Assembly (NCBI GenBank): GCA_017857395.1
Contig: JAFMDF010000053.1
Span: 1 to 40,511 of the forward strand
DNA length: 40,511 nt
DNA from: Bacteroidota bacterium
Lineage (GTDB): Bacteria > Bacteroidota > Bacteroidia > Chitinophagales > Saprospiraceae
Reading direction: 5' to 3'
A program made the position numbers and the translations under genes. Below, piece by piece: positions 16,358 to 24,185 of this stretch. Positions within the stretch are counted from its first letter, which is position 1, and each line of letters begins with the position of its first letter. Under the pieces are notes generated by a model. The model had not been told where the DNA came from. It searched no databases and saw nothing but the letters and a program-made list of their open reading frames with translations.

Positions 16358-19300
16358 ATGTACCCTATTTCTTTTAAAAATATTGGTCTTCAGGCACTTT
16401 CCTATTTGGTAGTTGTAATGATATGCTCTTGTAATTTATCAAATAATAAGGATGCTTCGAATCAAACTTTCTTTAAAGAAATATCGGGTACTGAAAGCGG
16501 TATTGCGTTTACCAATACTATTACCGAAAATGACTCTTTAACTTATTTTAAATTCCCCTATATCTATATGGGCGGTGGAGTAGCCATTGGAGATATCAAT
16601 AATGATGGTCTATCTGATGTGTTCCTTACAGGAAATATGGTTGCCAATAAGCTATACCTCAACAAAGGAAATATGGAATTTGAAGACATTACTTCCTCCG
16701 CCAATATGGAAGGTGATCAGCGATGGTACACCGGTGTGACCATGACCGATATCAATAATGATGGATTTCTGGATATTTATCTCTCCGTTTCTGGAAAATA
16801 TGAAGACTCCAGAAACCAACTTTTTATCAATAATGGAGACCAGACTTTTACCGAAAAGGCAGCAGATTTTGGTATTGATGATGCTTCTAATTCTATACAA
16901 TCTACCTTTTTTGATTATGATAATGATGGGGATATTGATTTGTTTGTAGCCAATTATCCCTTGGTTGAGTTGAGTCAGGGTAATCAATTCTATGCTGAAA
17001 AGATGCGGGAAAATGATTACCAAGAAAGCGCCCATCTGTATCGGAATGATGGGGATGGTCTTTTTAAGGATGTTACTGCCGAGGCTGGAGTACAAAATTT
17101 TGGACTCACTTTGGGTTTGGTCGCCACGGATTTTAACAATGATGGGTTGACAGACCTCTACCTTTCCAATGATTTCAATGTTCCCGATTACTTTTACCTC
17201 AATAATGGTGATGGAAGCTTCCGAGAAATTTCAAAAGAAGGAATTGGACATACGTCCATGTTTGGAATGGGAATCGACGCTTCAGATTTTAATAATGATG
17301 GGCTGGTCGATTTAATTCAGGCGGATATGTCACCAGAAGACTATGTGCGTTCGAGAGTGAATATGGCCAGCATGAGTCCCCAAAATTTCAATGAGGGGGT
17401 TTCGTTAGGTTTTCACTATCAGTACATGCAAAATAGCCTTCAGGTAAATAGCGGTATTGATTCCGATAATAAGCCCATTATGAGTGAAATTTCAAGATTA
17501 GCAGGAGTCGCTTCTACTGACTGGAGCTGGTCAACGCTGTTTGCTGATTTGGATAATGACGGTTGGAAAGATATCTACATCACCAATGGAATGAAACGAG
17601 ATGTCAATGACAATGATGTGAACAATAGAAGTAAACCAACGTCTTTTAAGCAAGCATTTAACCTAGAAATCACGGACTATAAAAGTCAACCTATTGCCAA
17701 CTACGTTTATCAGAACCAAGGTGACTTTGCTTTTGTGAAAAAAGGGGAAGATTGGAATCTGGATTTTGAGGGTTTTTCTAATGGGATGTCTTATGGTGAT
17801 TTGGATAATGATGGAGACTTGGATCTGGTCATTAATAATATCGACCAAACCGCCTCCATGTTTCAAAATGAGACCCAAGGAAGCAACTATTTGAGGATTT
17901 CATTGAGAGGCCCTAAGCAAAATACCATTGGAGTGGGGGCTAAAGTAACCGTAGAATCAAGTGAGACTACTCAATATCAGGAACTAACGCTTACCCGAGG
18001 TTTTCAGTCGAGTGTGGAACCTGTTCTACATTTTGGTCTGGGTTCAAATGCTATCATAGAAAAAATTCATGTTATTTGGCCAGACGGAAAAGAACAAATG
18101 TTGGCTAATCCACCCGCCAATACTTTAATGGAAATAAACTATGTTAACGCAATAAATCCTACAACGAAAAAGATAAAAATCAATCGCTCTTTTAAAGATA
18201 TTACGGTATCCTCGAATATTGCATTTACCCACAAGGAAGATTTATTTGATGATTATAAATCAGAGCCACTATTACCCTACAAGTATTCTATGTTGGGTCC
18301 TGCGCTTACGAAAGGAGATATTAATGGAGATGGTCTGGATGATTTTTATGTGGGCGGTGCTTCAGGAATATCAGGGGCATTATTTATTCAGCAGGAAGAT
18401 GCCAAATTTATAGAAATGCAAGGGCCTTGGCAAGAGGACCTGCTTCAAGAAGAGGTAGGTGCTGTTTTTTCTGATTTTGACAATGATGGAGACCAAGACT
18501 TATATGTCGTTGCTCATGGAAATAAATACCAAGACCATAAGGATCAATTGTATATAAACCTTGGTACTAATTTCGTCCGGTCGTTATCTGCACTTCCGAG
18601 TGAATTGATAGCAGGCAAATCCGTTGCCGTTTGTGATTTTGATAAAGACGGTCTAAAAGATATTTTTATTGGTGGGCGAAATACGCCTGGAAAGTATCCT
18701 TTTCCAGCATCCAATTTATTGCTAAAAAACCTTGGCGGAAAAGACAGCGCCTTGAAATTTAAAGAAGTAATTAATGCTGAAACAGACGGCCTTTCTGAAC
18801 TTGGAATGGTTACAGACGCGATATGGACTGATATAGATGGAGATAGTTGGGAAGATTTAATTTTGACCGGGGAATGGATGCCCATCACTATATTCAAAAA
18901 CAATAAAGGTCGCTTAATAAATATAACCAAAAAATGCGGATTGGAAGAAAGCTTAGGATGGTGGAATACCCTTAAAAGCGTTGATGTTGATAATGATGGT
19001 GATTTGGATTTAGTGGCTGGAAATCTTGGACTTAACCATAAATACAAAGCTACCCTTGATTCTCCATTTGAGGTTTACTCGGCTGATTTTGATGAAAATG
19101 GGGACAATGACATCGTGTTAAGTTATAATAAAGGAAAAAAGAAAGTGCCTTTAAGAGGCCGGGAATGTTCAGCTCAACAAGTCCCAGCAATTGCAAAAAG
19201 ATACCGCACTTTTAGGGAGTTTGCCAAAGCAGACTTACTTGAAATATATGGAGAGAGAATGCTCCAAGAGGCATTGCATTATCGAGCCAATACTTTTGCA

Positions 19301-19687
19301 CATAGTTGGTTTGAAAATGAAAACGGTCGATTCTCGCAGAGCCATCCACTTCCAATTAGAACCCAGTTTTCGCCCATTAATGCCATAGAAACGATTGATT
19401 ATAATGGGGATGAATTTCCCGATTTATTAGTAGCTGGTAATTTATATCAAGCGGAAGTGGAAACGCCACGTTCCGATGCTGGATTGGGTTTGGTGTTGGT
19501 TGGATCTTCCGAGGGTTTTCAAGAAGTTCGGCCAAACGAAAATGGATTACTTTTTAGAGGAGACTTAAAGGCAATAGTTCCTATTCAATTAGCCCATGCA
19601 AAAAAAGGTTATTTGTTAGGCTCAAATAATGGGAAATTGCGACTAATAGAATTTGTGAAACAAAAAAAACCTTTGGTGATAAATTGA
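16358..19687 (+). CDS. FG-GAP/VCBS repeat lipoprotein with ASPIC/UnbV domain
   Basis: The product has 1109 residues from the ATG at 16358. That start gives a lipoprotein signal (lipobox ICSC, Cys25), and the longer start at 16316 lies inside a terminator loop. The sequence is dominated by FG-GAP/VCBS propeller repeats with Ca-binding loops (DINNDGLSD, DFDNDGDQD, DLDNDGDLD and many more), grouped in two propellers. Between them, near residues 520-600, is the UnbV/ASPIC domain (GVGAKVTVES ... WPDGKEQ). Such proteins often lie beside SusC/SusD genes of aquatic Bacteroidota. Their function is not established; glycan or metal binding at the surface is a reasonable guess. The terminator upstream implies its own promoter or read-through, although the start is only 97 bp after susD. 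Confidence 0.9.
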   Translation: MYPISFKNIGLQALSYLVVVMICSCNLSNNKDASNQTFFKEISGTESGIAFTNTITENDSLTYFKFPYIYMGGGVAIGDINNDGLSDVFLTGNMVANKLYLNKGNMEFEDITSSANMEGDQRWYTGVTMTDINNDGFLDIYLSVSGKYEDSRNQLFINNGDQTFTEKAADFGIDDASNSIQSTFFDYDNDGDIDLFVANYPLVELSQGNQFYAEKMRENDYQESAHLYRNDGDGLFKDVTAEAGVQNFGLTLGLVATDFNNDGLTDLYLSNDFNVPDYFYLNNGDGSFREISKEGIGHTSMFGMGIDASDFNNDGLVDLIQADMSPEDYVRSRVNMASMSPQNFNEGVSLGFHYQYMQNSLQVNSGIDSDNKPIMSEISRLAGVASTDWSWSTLFADLDNDGWKDIYITNGMKRDVNDNDVNNRSKPTSFKQAFNLEITDYKSQPIANYVYQNQGDFAFVKKGEDWNLDFEGFSNGMSYGDLDNDGDLDLVINNIDQTASMFQNETQGSNYLRISLRGPKQNTIGVGAKVTVESSETTQYQELTLTRGFQSSVEPVLHFGLGSNAIIEKIHVIWPDGKEQMLANPPANTLMEINYVNAINPTTKKIKINRSFKDITVSSNIAFTHKEDLFDDYKSEPLLPYKYSMLGPALTKGDINGDGLDDFYVGGASGISGALFIQQEDAKFIEMQGPWQEDLLQEEVGAVFSDFDNDGDQDLYVVAHGNKYQDHKDQLYINLGTNFVRSLSALPSELIAGKSVAVCDFDKDGLKDIFIGGRNTPGKYPFPASNLLLKNLGGKDSALKFKEVINAETDGLSELGMVTDAIWTDIDGDSWEDLILTGEWMPITIFKNNKGRLINITKKCGLEESLGWWNTLKSVDVDNDGDLDLVAGNLGLNHKYKATLDSPFEVYSADFDENGDNDIVLSYNKGKKKVPLRGRECSAQQVPAIAKRYRTFREFAKADLLEIYGERMLQEALHYRANTFAHSWFENENGRFSQSHPLPIRTQFSPINAIETIDYNGDEFPDLLVAGNLYQAEVETPRSDAGLGLVLVGSSEGFQEVRPNENGLLFRGDLKAIVPIQLAHAKKGYLLGSNNGKLRLIEFVKQKKPLVIN

Positions 19688-20048
19688 TTAAACGATTAGG
19701 AATGAGATATAAATAAATGTTACAATTTAGGGTGAGGATTTTTTTCTTTAGACGACTTGAAAAATTAGGAGTTTATCTGGTATAAGTGACTAATTTTTCA
19801 AGGAAGTATAAAGGAAAAAAGACCAGCCTAAAAGTAATAGTTATTTGTTTCTCATTCCTTAGAGTAGTTGTAGGTTAAATTGAAAATCTATGGAACGATG
19901 AAAAAATCAGAAATAGTCGTCCAGGTATAGAATTTTTTTTAAAACAAATATATTTTAAAGCGCTCATTTCTGCTTGCAGAACATAACCTTTTTATGCCTA
20001 TTGGCTACATAAGAGATTGTATTTTAATTGGTATATATCATAAATAGT
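19688..20048. other. Non-coding stretch before the first fucosidase gene
   Basis: This gap has no plausible gene. It holds the nested inverted-repeat element at 19698-19859 and about 190 bp of AT-rich sequence in which I see no further structure. The family A element at 20049-20188 and an 83-bp leader follow before the start codon at 20272. Confidence 0.6.
19698..19859. repeat. Palindromic intergenic element with 19-bp terminal inverted repeats
   Basis: The end AGGAATGAGATATAAATAA (19698-19716) matches the reverse complement of 19841-19859 at 17 of 19 positions. Nested inside, CTTGAAAAATTAG (19756-19768) and CTAATTTTTCAAG (19790-19802) are a perfect 13-bp inverted repeat, and flanking TTTCTTTA/TAAAGGAAA runs extend the stem. 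The left end recurs at 22560-22583 with 21 of 24 bases, so this is a repeated sequence and not a single hairpin. Confidence 0.72.
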
Positions 20049-20188
20049 AAGTGCTCAATGCTGGTCAGGAGACCAGCGGATACAGGGTTCAAGTCCGGAG
20101 ACTTAAACCATCGAACACCGATATTTTAAGTCTCTAGACTTGAAATCAATATCCCTGTCGTCTCCTGACGACCATGTATAGAGCACTT
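20049..20188. repeat. Palindromic intergenic element, family A copy 2
   Basis: The core at 20056-20175 aligns with 967-1099. It has the same CAATGCTGGTCAGGAGACCAG start, AAGTCC-GG-AGACTT and AAGTCT-CT-AGACTT arms and a GTCTCCTGAC end that pairs perfectly with GTCAGGAGAC near the start. It lacks the 13-bp duplication of copy 1. Copy 2 also has outer arms AAGTGCTC (20049-20056) and GAGCACTT (20181-20188), absent from copy 1. Several changes are paired across arms (CAGGG against CCCTG), as expected if the fold is kept. Confidence 0.85.
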
Positions 20189-20271
20189 AGCCCTAAATAT
20201 TACCTTTTTTTTATAGGCTTAATGTTGTTTAGTTAAGCCTTATACTTTTTAAATGAAATAAATTTATAATA

Positions 20272-22056
20272 ATGAACAAGTTATTTATTATCCTACTGCT
20301 CATTTTTAATATAACGCTTTATGCGCAAGAAAAAAATGGCAAGAACATGGATGAAATGTGGGGAGACCAAAAAGAAATTAGTGGCTCAAAAGGTGCCAAA
20401 AGAGCAGCCCTTTTTGACAATGGAAATTACGCTATGTTCATTCATTGGGGGACTTACTCTAATATAGCCAATAAATGGAAAGGTAAAACTTATTACGGGA
20501 TTTCAGAATGGATTATGAACCCACGTAGAGCAAATATTTCGCCAGCCGAATATATGGAACATGCCAAAACATTCAATCCTGTTAATTTTAATGCTAAAGC
20601 TATTGCAAAATTGGCAAAAGATGCAGGAATGAAGTATGTAGTTATTACCAGTAAACATCACGACGGTTTTGCGATGTATGATTCTAAAAGCAATGATTTT
20701 AATATTGCTAAAGTATCCAAATTTGGTCGTGACCCAATGAAAGAATTAGCAAAAGAGTGTAGAGCACTTGGTTTAGGTTTTGGTTTTTATTATTCTCATA
20801 ACCAAGATTGGACTTTCCCTGGAGGAAATGGAGGCCCAAAACAAACAGCCAATGGAATGGCAGCGGATTTTGATTACTATTTTAAAGAAAAATGTTTACC
20901 TCAAGTAAAAGAAATTACAACCGAATATGGAGATATATCAATGGTTTGGTTTGATACGCCCGGTGACATGGAAAAGAAATATGTGGCAGAATTGGTAGCC
21001 GTTGTTCGCAAAAACCAACCTATGGCAATGATTTCAGGTCGAGCGGGTCATGGTTTAGGAGATTATAAGTCCTTTGGTGATATGAATATCCCAATAGAAA
21101 ATATTGATGGACTTTGGGAGACGGTAGATGTTACCAACGACTCATGGGGTTATGCTTGGTATGACCAAAATTGGAAAAGCCCAAAACGAATTTTAAAAAG
21201 TGTGATTTCTACTGTAGCAAGAGGAGGTACTTATATGTTGAATATCGGACCCGCACCTGACGGTTCGATTCCAATGGAAGCCCAAGATGCGCTAAGAAAA
21301 TCGGGAGACTGGATTGAGAAATATCCGCAAGTGATTTATAGTGTAGGTGCCTCACCGTGGGGACGTGAAATGGCTTGGGGAGATGTTATTGTTGCTGCTA
21401 ATGGCAAGCTAAATTTATGTATTTACAATTGGCCTATGGACGGAAAAATTGTTTTGCCCGGTTTACAAAATACTATCAAAAAGGCTAAGTTATTGGTCAA
21501 TGGTAAACGCAAAAAGTTGAAAACCAGTCAAAAAAATGGATGGACGACGATTCATCTACCTGCCAAAAGACCTGAAAAGTTAATATCCGTGGTAGAAGTA
21601 GCCATCGAAGGACCTATTAAAGTAAACCATTCTCTATCTTTAGACCCAAGTTATCCTACCCGTTTTTCCGTTGCCTTTGCAAAAGGCAAAAATTGTACGA
21701 TAAAAGAAAAACAATGGATGGAAAAATTTGGTGAATGGAAACACATCGAACAAGCACAAGACTGGACGGATGCGAGCAAAGTTACCTGGGAAGTGGACAT
21801 AATGCAACCTGGTTATTATCAAATAGACTTAAATTACGCAGGAGATGGAAAAACCGTGTGGCGGATGGATTCATCGGAAGGCGATTGGGTTCAAAATCAG
21901 CAGAATGGTTCACATGTCTATAAATACTATGAAATGGGCTTGATGAAATTTAATAAAGCAGGAAAGCACAAAGTGAGTGTTTCTTTTGTGGAAGGAAATG
22001 CAGAGAAGGCTAGTTTAAAGGAGATTCGATTTACGCCTTTGGAGAGTTTGGAGTAG
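20272..22056 (+). CDS. GH29 alpha-L-fucosidase with C-terminal accessory domain
   Basis: The product has 594 residues. A signal peptide of about 19 residues ends at LYAQ. The GH29 catalytic TIM barrel shows FIHWG at residues 56-60, HHDGF at 129-133 and the nucleophile Asp228 in VWFDTPGD. MLNIGPAPDGSIP closes the domain. The usual beta-sandwich follows, and after about residue 480 there is an extra domain (DWTDASKVTWEVDIMQPGYYQ ...) that looks like a small beta-sandwich, possibly carbohydrate-binding. It would release alpha-L-fucose in the periplasm or outside. This is the first enzyme gene of the degradative block and is preceded by two palindromic elements. Exo-fucosidase activity is the best prediction; linkage preference cannot be read. 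Confidence 0.93.
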   Translation: MNKLFIILLLIFNITLYAQEKNGKNMDEMWGDQKEISGSKGAKRAALFDNGNYAMFIHWGTYSNIANKWKGKTYYGISEWIMNPRRANISPAEYMEHAKTFNPVNFNAKAIAKLAKDAGMKYVVITSKHHDGFAMYDSKSNDFNIAKVSKFGRDPMKELAKECRALGLGFGFYYSHNQDWTFPGGNGGPKQTANGMAADFDYYFKEKCLPQVKEITTEYGDISMVWFDTPGDMEKKYVAELVAVVRKNQPMAMISGRAGHGLGDYKSFGDMNIPIENIDGLWETVDVTNDSWGYAWYDQNWKSPKRILKSVISTVARGGTYMLNIGPAPDGSIPMEAQDALRKSGDWIEKYPQVIYSVGASPWGREMAWGDVIVAANGKLNLCIYNWPMDGKIVLPGLQNTIKKAKLLVNGKRKKLKTSQKNGWTTIHLPAKRPEKLISVVEVAIEGPIKVNHSLSLDPSYPTRFSVAFAKGKNCTIKEKQWMEKFGEWKHIEQAQDWTDASKVTWEVDIMQPGYYQIDLNYAGDGKTVWRMDSSEGDWVQNQQNGSHVYKYYEMGLMKFNKAGKHKVSVSFVEGNAEKASLKEIRFTPLESLE

Positions 22057-22071
22057 CTATCCTCGATTGGG

Positions 22072-22284
22072 GCAGGGGTGATTGGTTCAGAAATCATAAA
22101 TCAAAATTCATAAATCATAAATCATAAACCTGCTAATTAGGCAAAATCAGACAGATTTACGATTTATGATGTAAGATATATGATTTAAGATTTGCTCATA
22201 CCGTCCAAATCTTAGGGTAAAATCAGCAGATAACTGGAAATTACCTATGAAAAATTACCTAAAAATAGAACCAATCACCCCTGC
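22072..22284. repeat. Palindromic intergenic element with 17-bp perfect terminal inverted repeats
   Basis: GCAGGGGTGATTGGTTC (22072-22088) and its exact reverse complement at 22268-22284 bound a 213-bp unit. Inside, repeated AATCATAAATC words on the left face GATTTATGAT (22161-22170) on the right, giving a second nested stem. It starts 16 bp after the fucosidase stop codon. No ORF is present. Confidence 0.78.
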
Positions 22285-22298
22285 TATTGGGGAGGAAG

Positions 22299-22337
22299 CG
22301 GCTTTTTGATGTGCAAGTTTTAGTTTCTTAAAAGCCG
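22299..22337. repeat. Hairpin CGGCTTTT/AAAAGCCG
   Basis: CGGCTTTT (22299-22306) and AAAAGCCG (22330-22337) form a perfect 8-bp stem over a 23-nt loop. No T tract follows immediately, so it is not a clean terminator. It may be one end of the next palindromic unit. Confidence 0.5.
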
Positions 22338-22400
22338 TTTGAAACCAACAAATTGTCGATATTTTAAAATGTCGATAATTTTTAAGTTCAAATACAAGTA

Positions 22401-22471
22401 TCAAGTTCAAGTTTAAAATTCCCTCCGTATGAGGTTTGAAATTTGAGTTTAAGCTTGACGCTTGAACTTGA
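22401..22471. repeat. Inverted repeat TCAAGTTCAAG/CTTGAACTTGA
   Basis: An 11-bp perfect inverted repeat (22401-22411 and 22461-22471) has AT-rich partly complementary sequence between the arms. It is part of the same repeat-rich gap and has the same nested style as the other elements. Confidence 0.55.
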
Positions 22472-22559
22472 GTTCTATTTAGTTTCTAATCAATAAACTT
22501 CTGCGCAAATGTGGCAGGAAATCACAAATCTCAACCAATTTATGGTACTGGCTTCGCCA

Positions 22560-22583
22560 GATTAGGAACGAGACAGAAATAAA
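22560..22583. repeat. Solitary end related to the 19698 element
   Basis: These 24 bases match 19694-19717 at 21 positions (GATTAGGAA-GAGA-A-AAATAAA pattern). I found no partner end within this gap, so it looks like a solo or decayed end. It lies just after the hairpin CTGGC-TTC-GCCAG. Confidence 0.5.
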
Positions 22584-22628
22584 ATTCACCCCATTAAAAG
22601 GTATGGACTAGCCAATAAAAAATTAAGC

Positions 22629-24041
22629 ATGAAATTTAATCTACTCCTATTACTTATTTATATAATAATGTCCATTTCTTGCACACCTGAAATTAGGCAT
22701 CAGAAGCCAGAGGAACGGAATGCAACTCAACCAAATCTCCTCTTCATTTTTGCGGATGATTGGGGATGGGGCGATTTAAGTTGCCATGGTCATCCTTATG
22801 TCAAAACGCCTAACATAGACCGTCTTGCACGTGAAGGAACTGATTTTCATAGATTTACGGTGGCTAGCGGTGTTTGCTCGCCAAGTAGAACGGCAATTAT
22901 GACAGGGCAATTTCCTGCCAGACATAATATAGATGGTCATTTTGCTTGGGTGCCAGATAATGCTAGGAGAAATATGCCTGATTGGTTAGATTATGAAACC
23001 ACACTCTTGCCAAAAATATTACAACAAAGTGGATATGCAACCGCTCATTTTGGAAAATGGCATCTTTCAAATAATATGATTCCAGATTCTCCTTTGCCCA
23101 GTAGGTATGGTTATGATACCTATGGTGCTTTTAACTGTGCTGGAGAGCAAATCCCAGTACATGAAGATGCTAATAGTGCTATTTCGTTTATTAAGAAAAG
23201 CAACAAAGAAAATAAACCTTTCTTTATTAATTTGTGGATTCATGAGCCTCATACTCCTCATCATGTAATACCGAAATACCAATGGCGATTTCCAAACCTT
23301 GAAGAACCCGATAATATTTATGCTTCCATTTTATCTCATGCGGATGATAGAATTGGACAGGTGTTAGATGAACTGGATCGGCTTAATTTGACTGAAAACA
23401 CACTGGTCATTTTTAGTTCGGATAATGGTCCGGCTAGATCAAGCAACGATAGTAAAGAAATGAGTCTTATGTTTGATTCAGCAACGGGTGCGGGTTTTGG
23501 CATTGAGGCTTCTAAAGGAATTACTGGCGGAAGGAGAGGATATAAAGCAGCGCTTTTTGAAGGAGGAGTTGGCGTTCCGTTTATTGCTCGTTGGCCGAAA
23601 AAAATTAAGGCAGGAAGTATTGACGATATCTCGTTGATGTCAGCCGTAGACTTGTTGCCTACTTTTTGCGAAATCGCTGGCGCCAAACTACCAGAATCAT
23701 ATAAGCCAGATGGGATTAGTCAAGTTTCTACCCTTCTCGGAAAAACATATCCGCTAAGGACCAAACCCCTTTTTTGGAAAATGGGCGCCAATTGGCCTGC
23801 ACCAAAAAACAGACCAGACCATTGGGTCTCTTATGCTATTGTTGATCAAAATTGGAAACTAGTCGCTAACAGAGATTTTAGCTATTATGAGCTATATGAT
23901 ATCGTGACGGATGTTTATGAGAAAGTTGATCTAAAAGAGACGAACTCAGAGGTAGTAGAAAATCTGATAAATAAAATAAGGGAATGGAAAAATGGCCTTC
24001 CTGAAAAACCAGACAAAAAATTGTTTTCTAGTGAGCGATAA
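22629..24041 (+). CDS. S1-family sulfatase (formylglycine type), lipoprotein
   Basis: The product has 470 residues. The signal peptide has a lipobox (SISC, Cys18). FADDWGWGD near residues 41-49 provides Ca-binding aspartates. The formylglycine site is CSPSR with Cys83, and GKWHLS follows near 145. FSSDNGPA near 265-272 carries the second Asp/Asn metal pair, and a C-terminal subdomain ends the protein. The C-x-P-S-R motif needs oxidation by a maturase, whose gene is not in the window. It would remove sulfate esters from the glycan or its oligosaccharides. It lies behind a 572-bp repeat-rich gap and ahead of the 826-residue uncharacterised lipoprotein gene. S1 subfamily and regiospecificity cannot be assigned by eye. 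Confidence 0.92.
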   Translation: MKFNLLLLLIYIIMSISCTPEIRHQKPEERNATQPNLLFIFADDWGWGDLSCHGHPYVKTPNIDRLAREGTDFHRFTVASGVCSPSRTAIMTGQFPARHNIDGHFAWVPDNARRNMPDWLDYETTLLPKILQQSGYATAHFGKWHLSNNMIPDSPLPSRYGYDTYGAFNCAGEQIPVHEDANSAISFIKKSNKENKPFFINLWIHEPHTPHHVIPKYQWRFPNLEEPDNIYASILSHADDRIGQVLDELDRLNLTENTLVIFSSDNGPARSSNDSKEMSLMFDSATGAGFGIEASKGITGGRRGYKAALFEGGVGVPFIARWPKKIKAGSIDDISLMSAVDLLPTFCEIAGAKLPESYKPDGISQVSTLLGKTYPLRTKPLFWKMGANWPAPKNRPDHWVSYAIVDQNWKLVANRDFSYYELYDIVTDVYEKVDLKETNSEVVENLINKIREWKNGLPEKPDKKLFSSER

Positions 24042-24185
24042 AAGCTGTCATGTATAAACAGGGAAAAAGTAAAATAATTTTTGGTCATATGGAATGAATG
24101 GAAATCAGAAGCACCAGAGTGAGAAGAAAACAAGAATTGTGTTAAAATAATGGAAATTAGAATTGAAAAATAAATCTATGCAATA

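Larger units (their letters stand above)
22057..22628. other. Non-coding stretch rich in inverted repeats
   Basis: These 572 bp between the fucosidase and sulfatase genes have no plausible gene. They contain three inverted-repeat structures (22072-22284, 22299-22337, 22401-22471), a small hairpin CTGGC-TTC-GCCAG (22548-22560) and a sequence matching one end of the 19698 element (22560-22583). Confidence 0.65.

Noticed and set aside
18544-19047. Minus-strand ORF of 167 codons opposite the FG-GAP gene
   Set aside because: It is antisense to repeat-rich coding sequence; the low-complexity translation reflects the Asp/Asn-rich repeats on the + strand.
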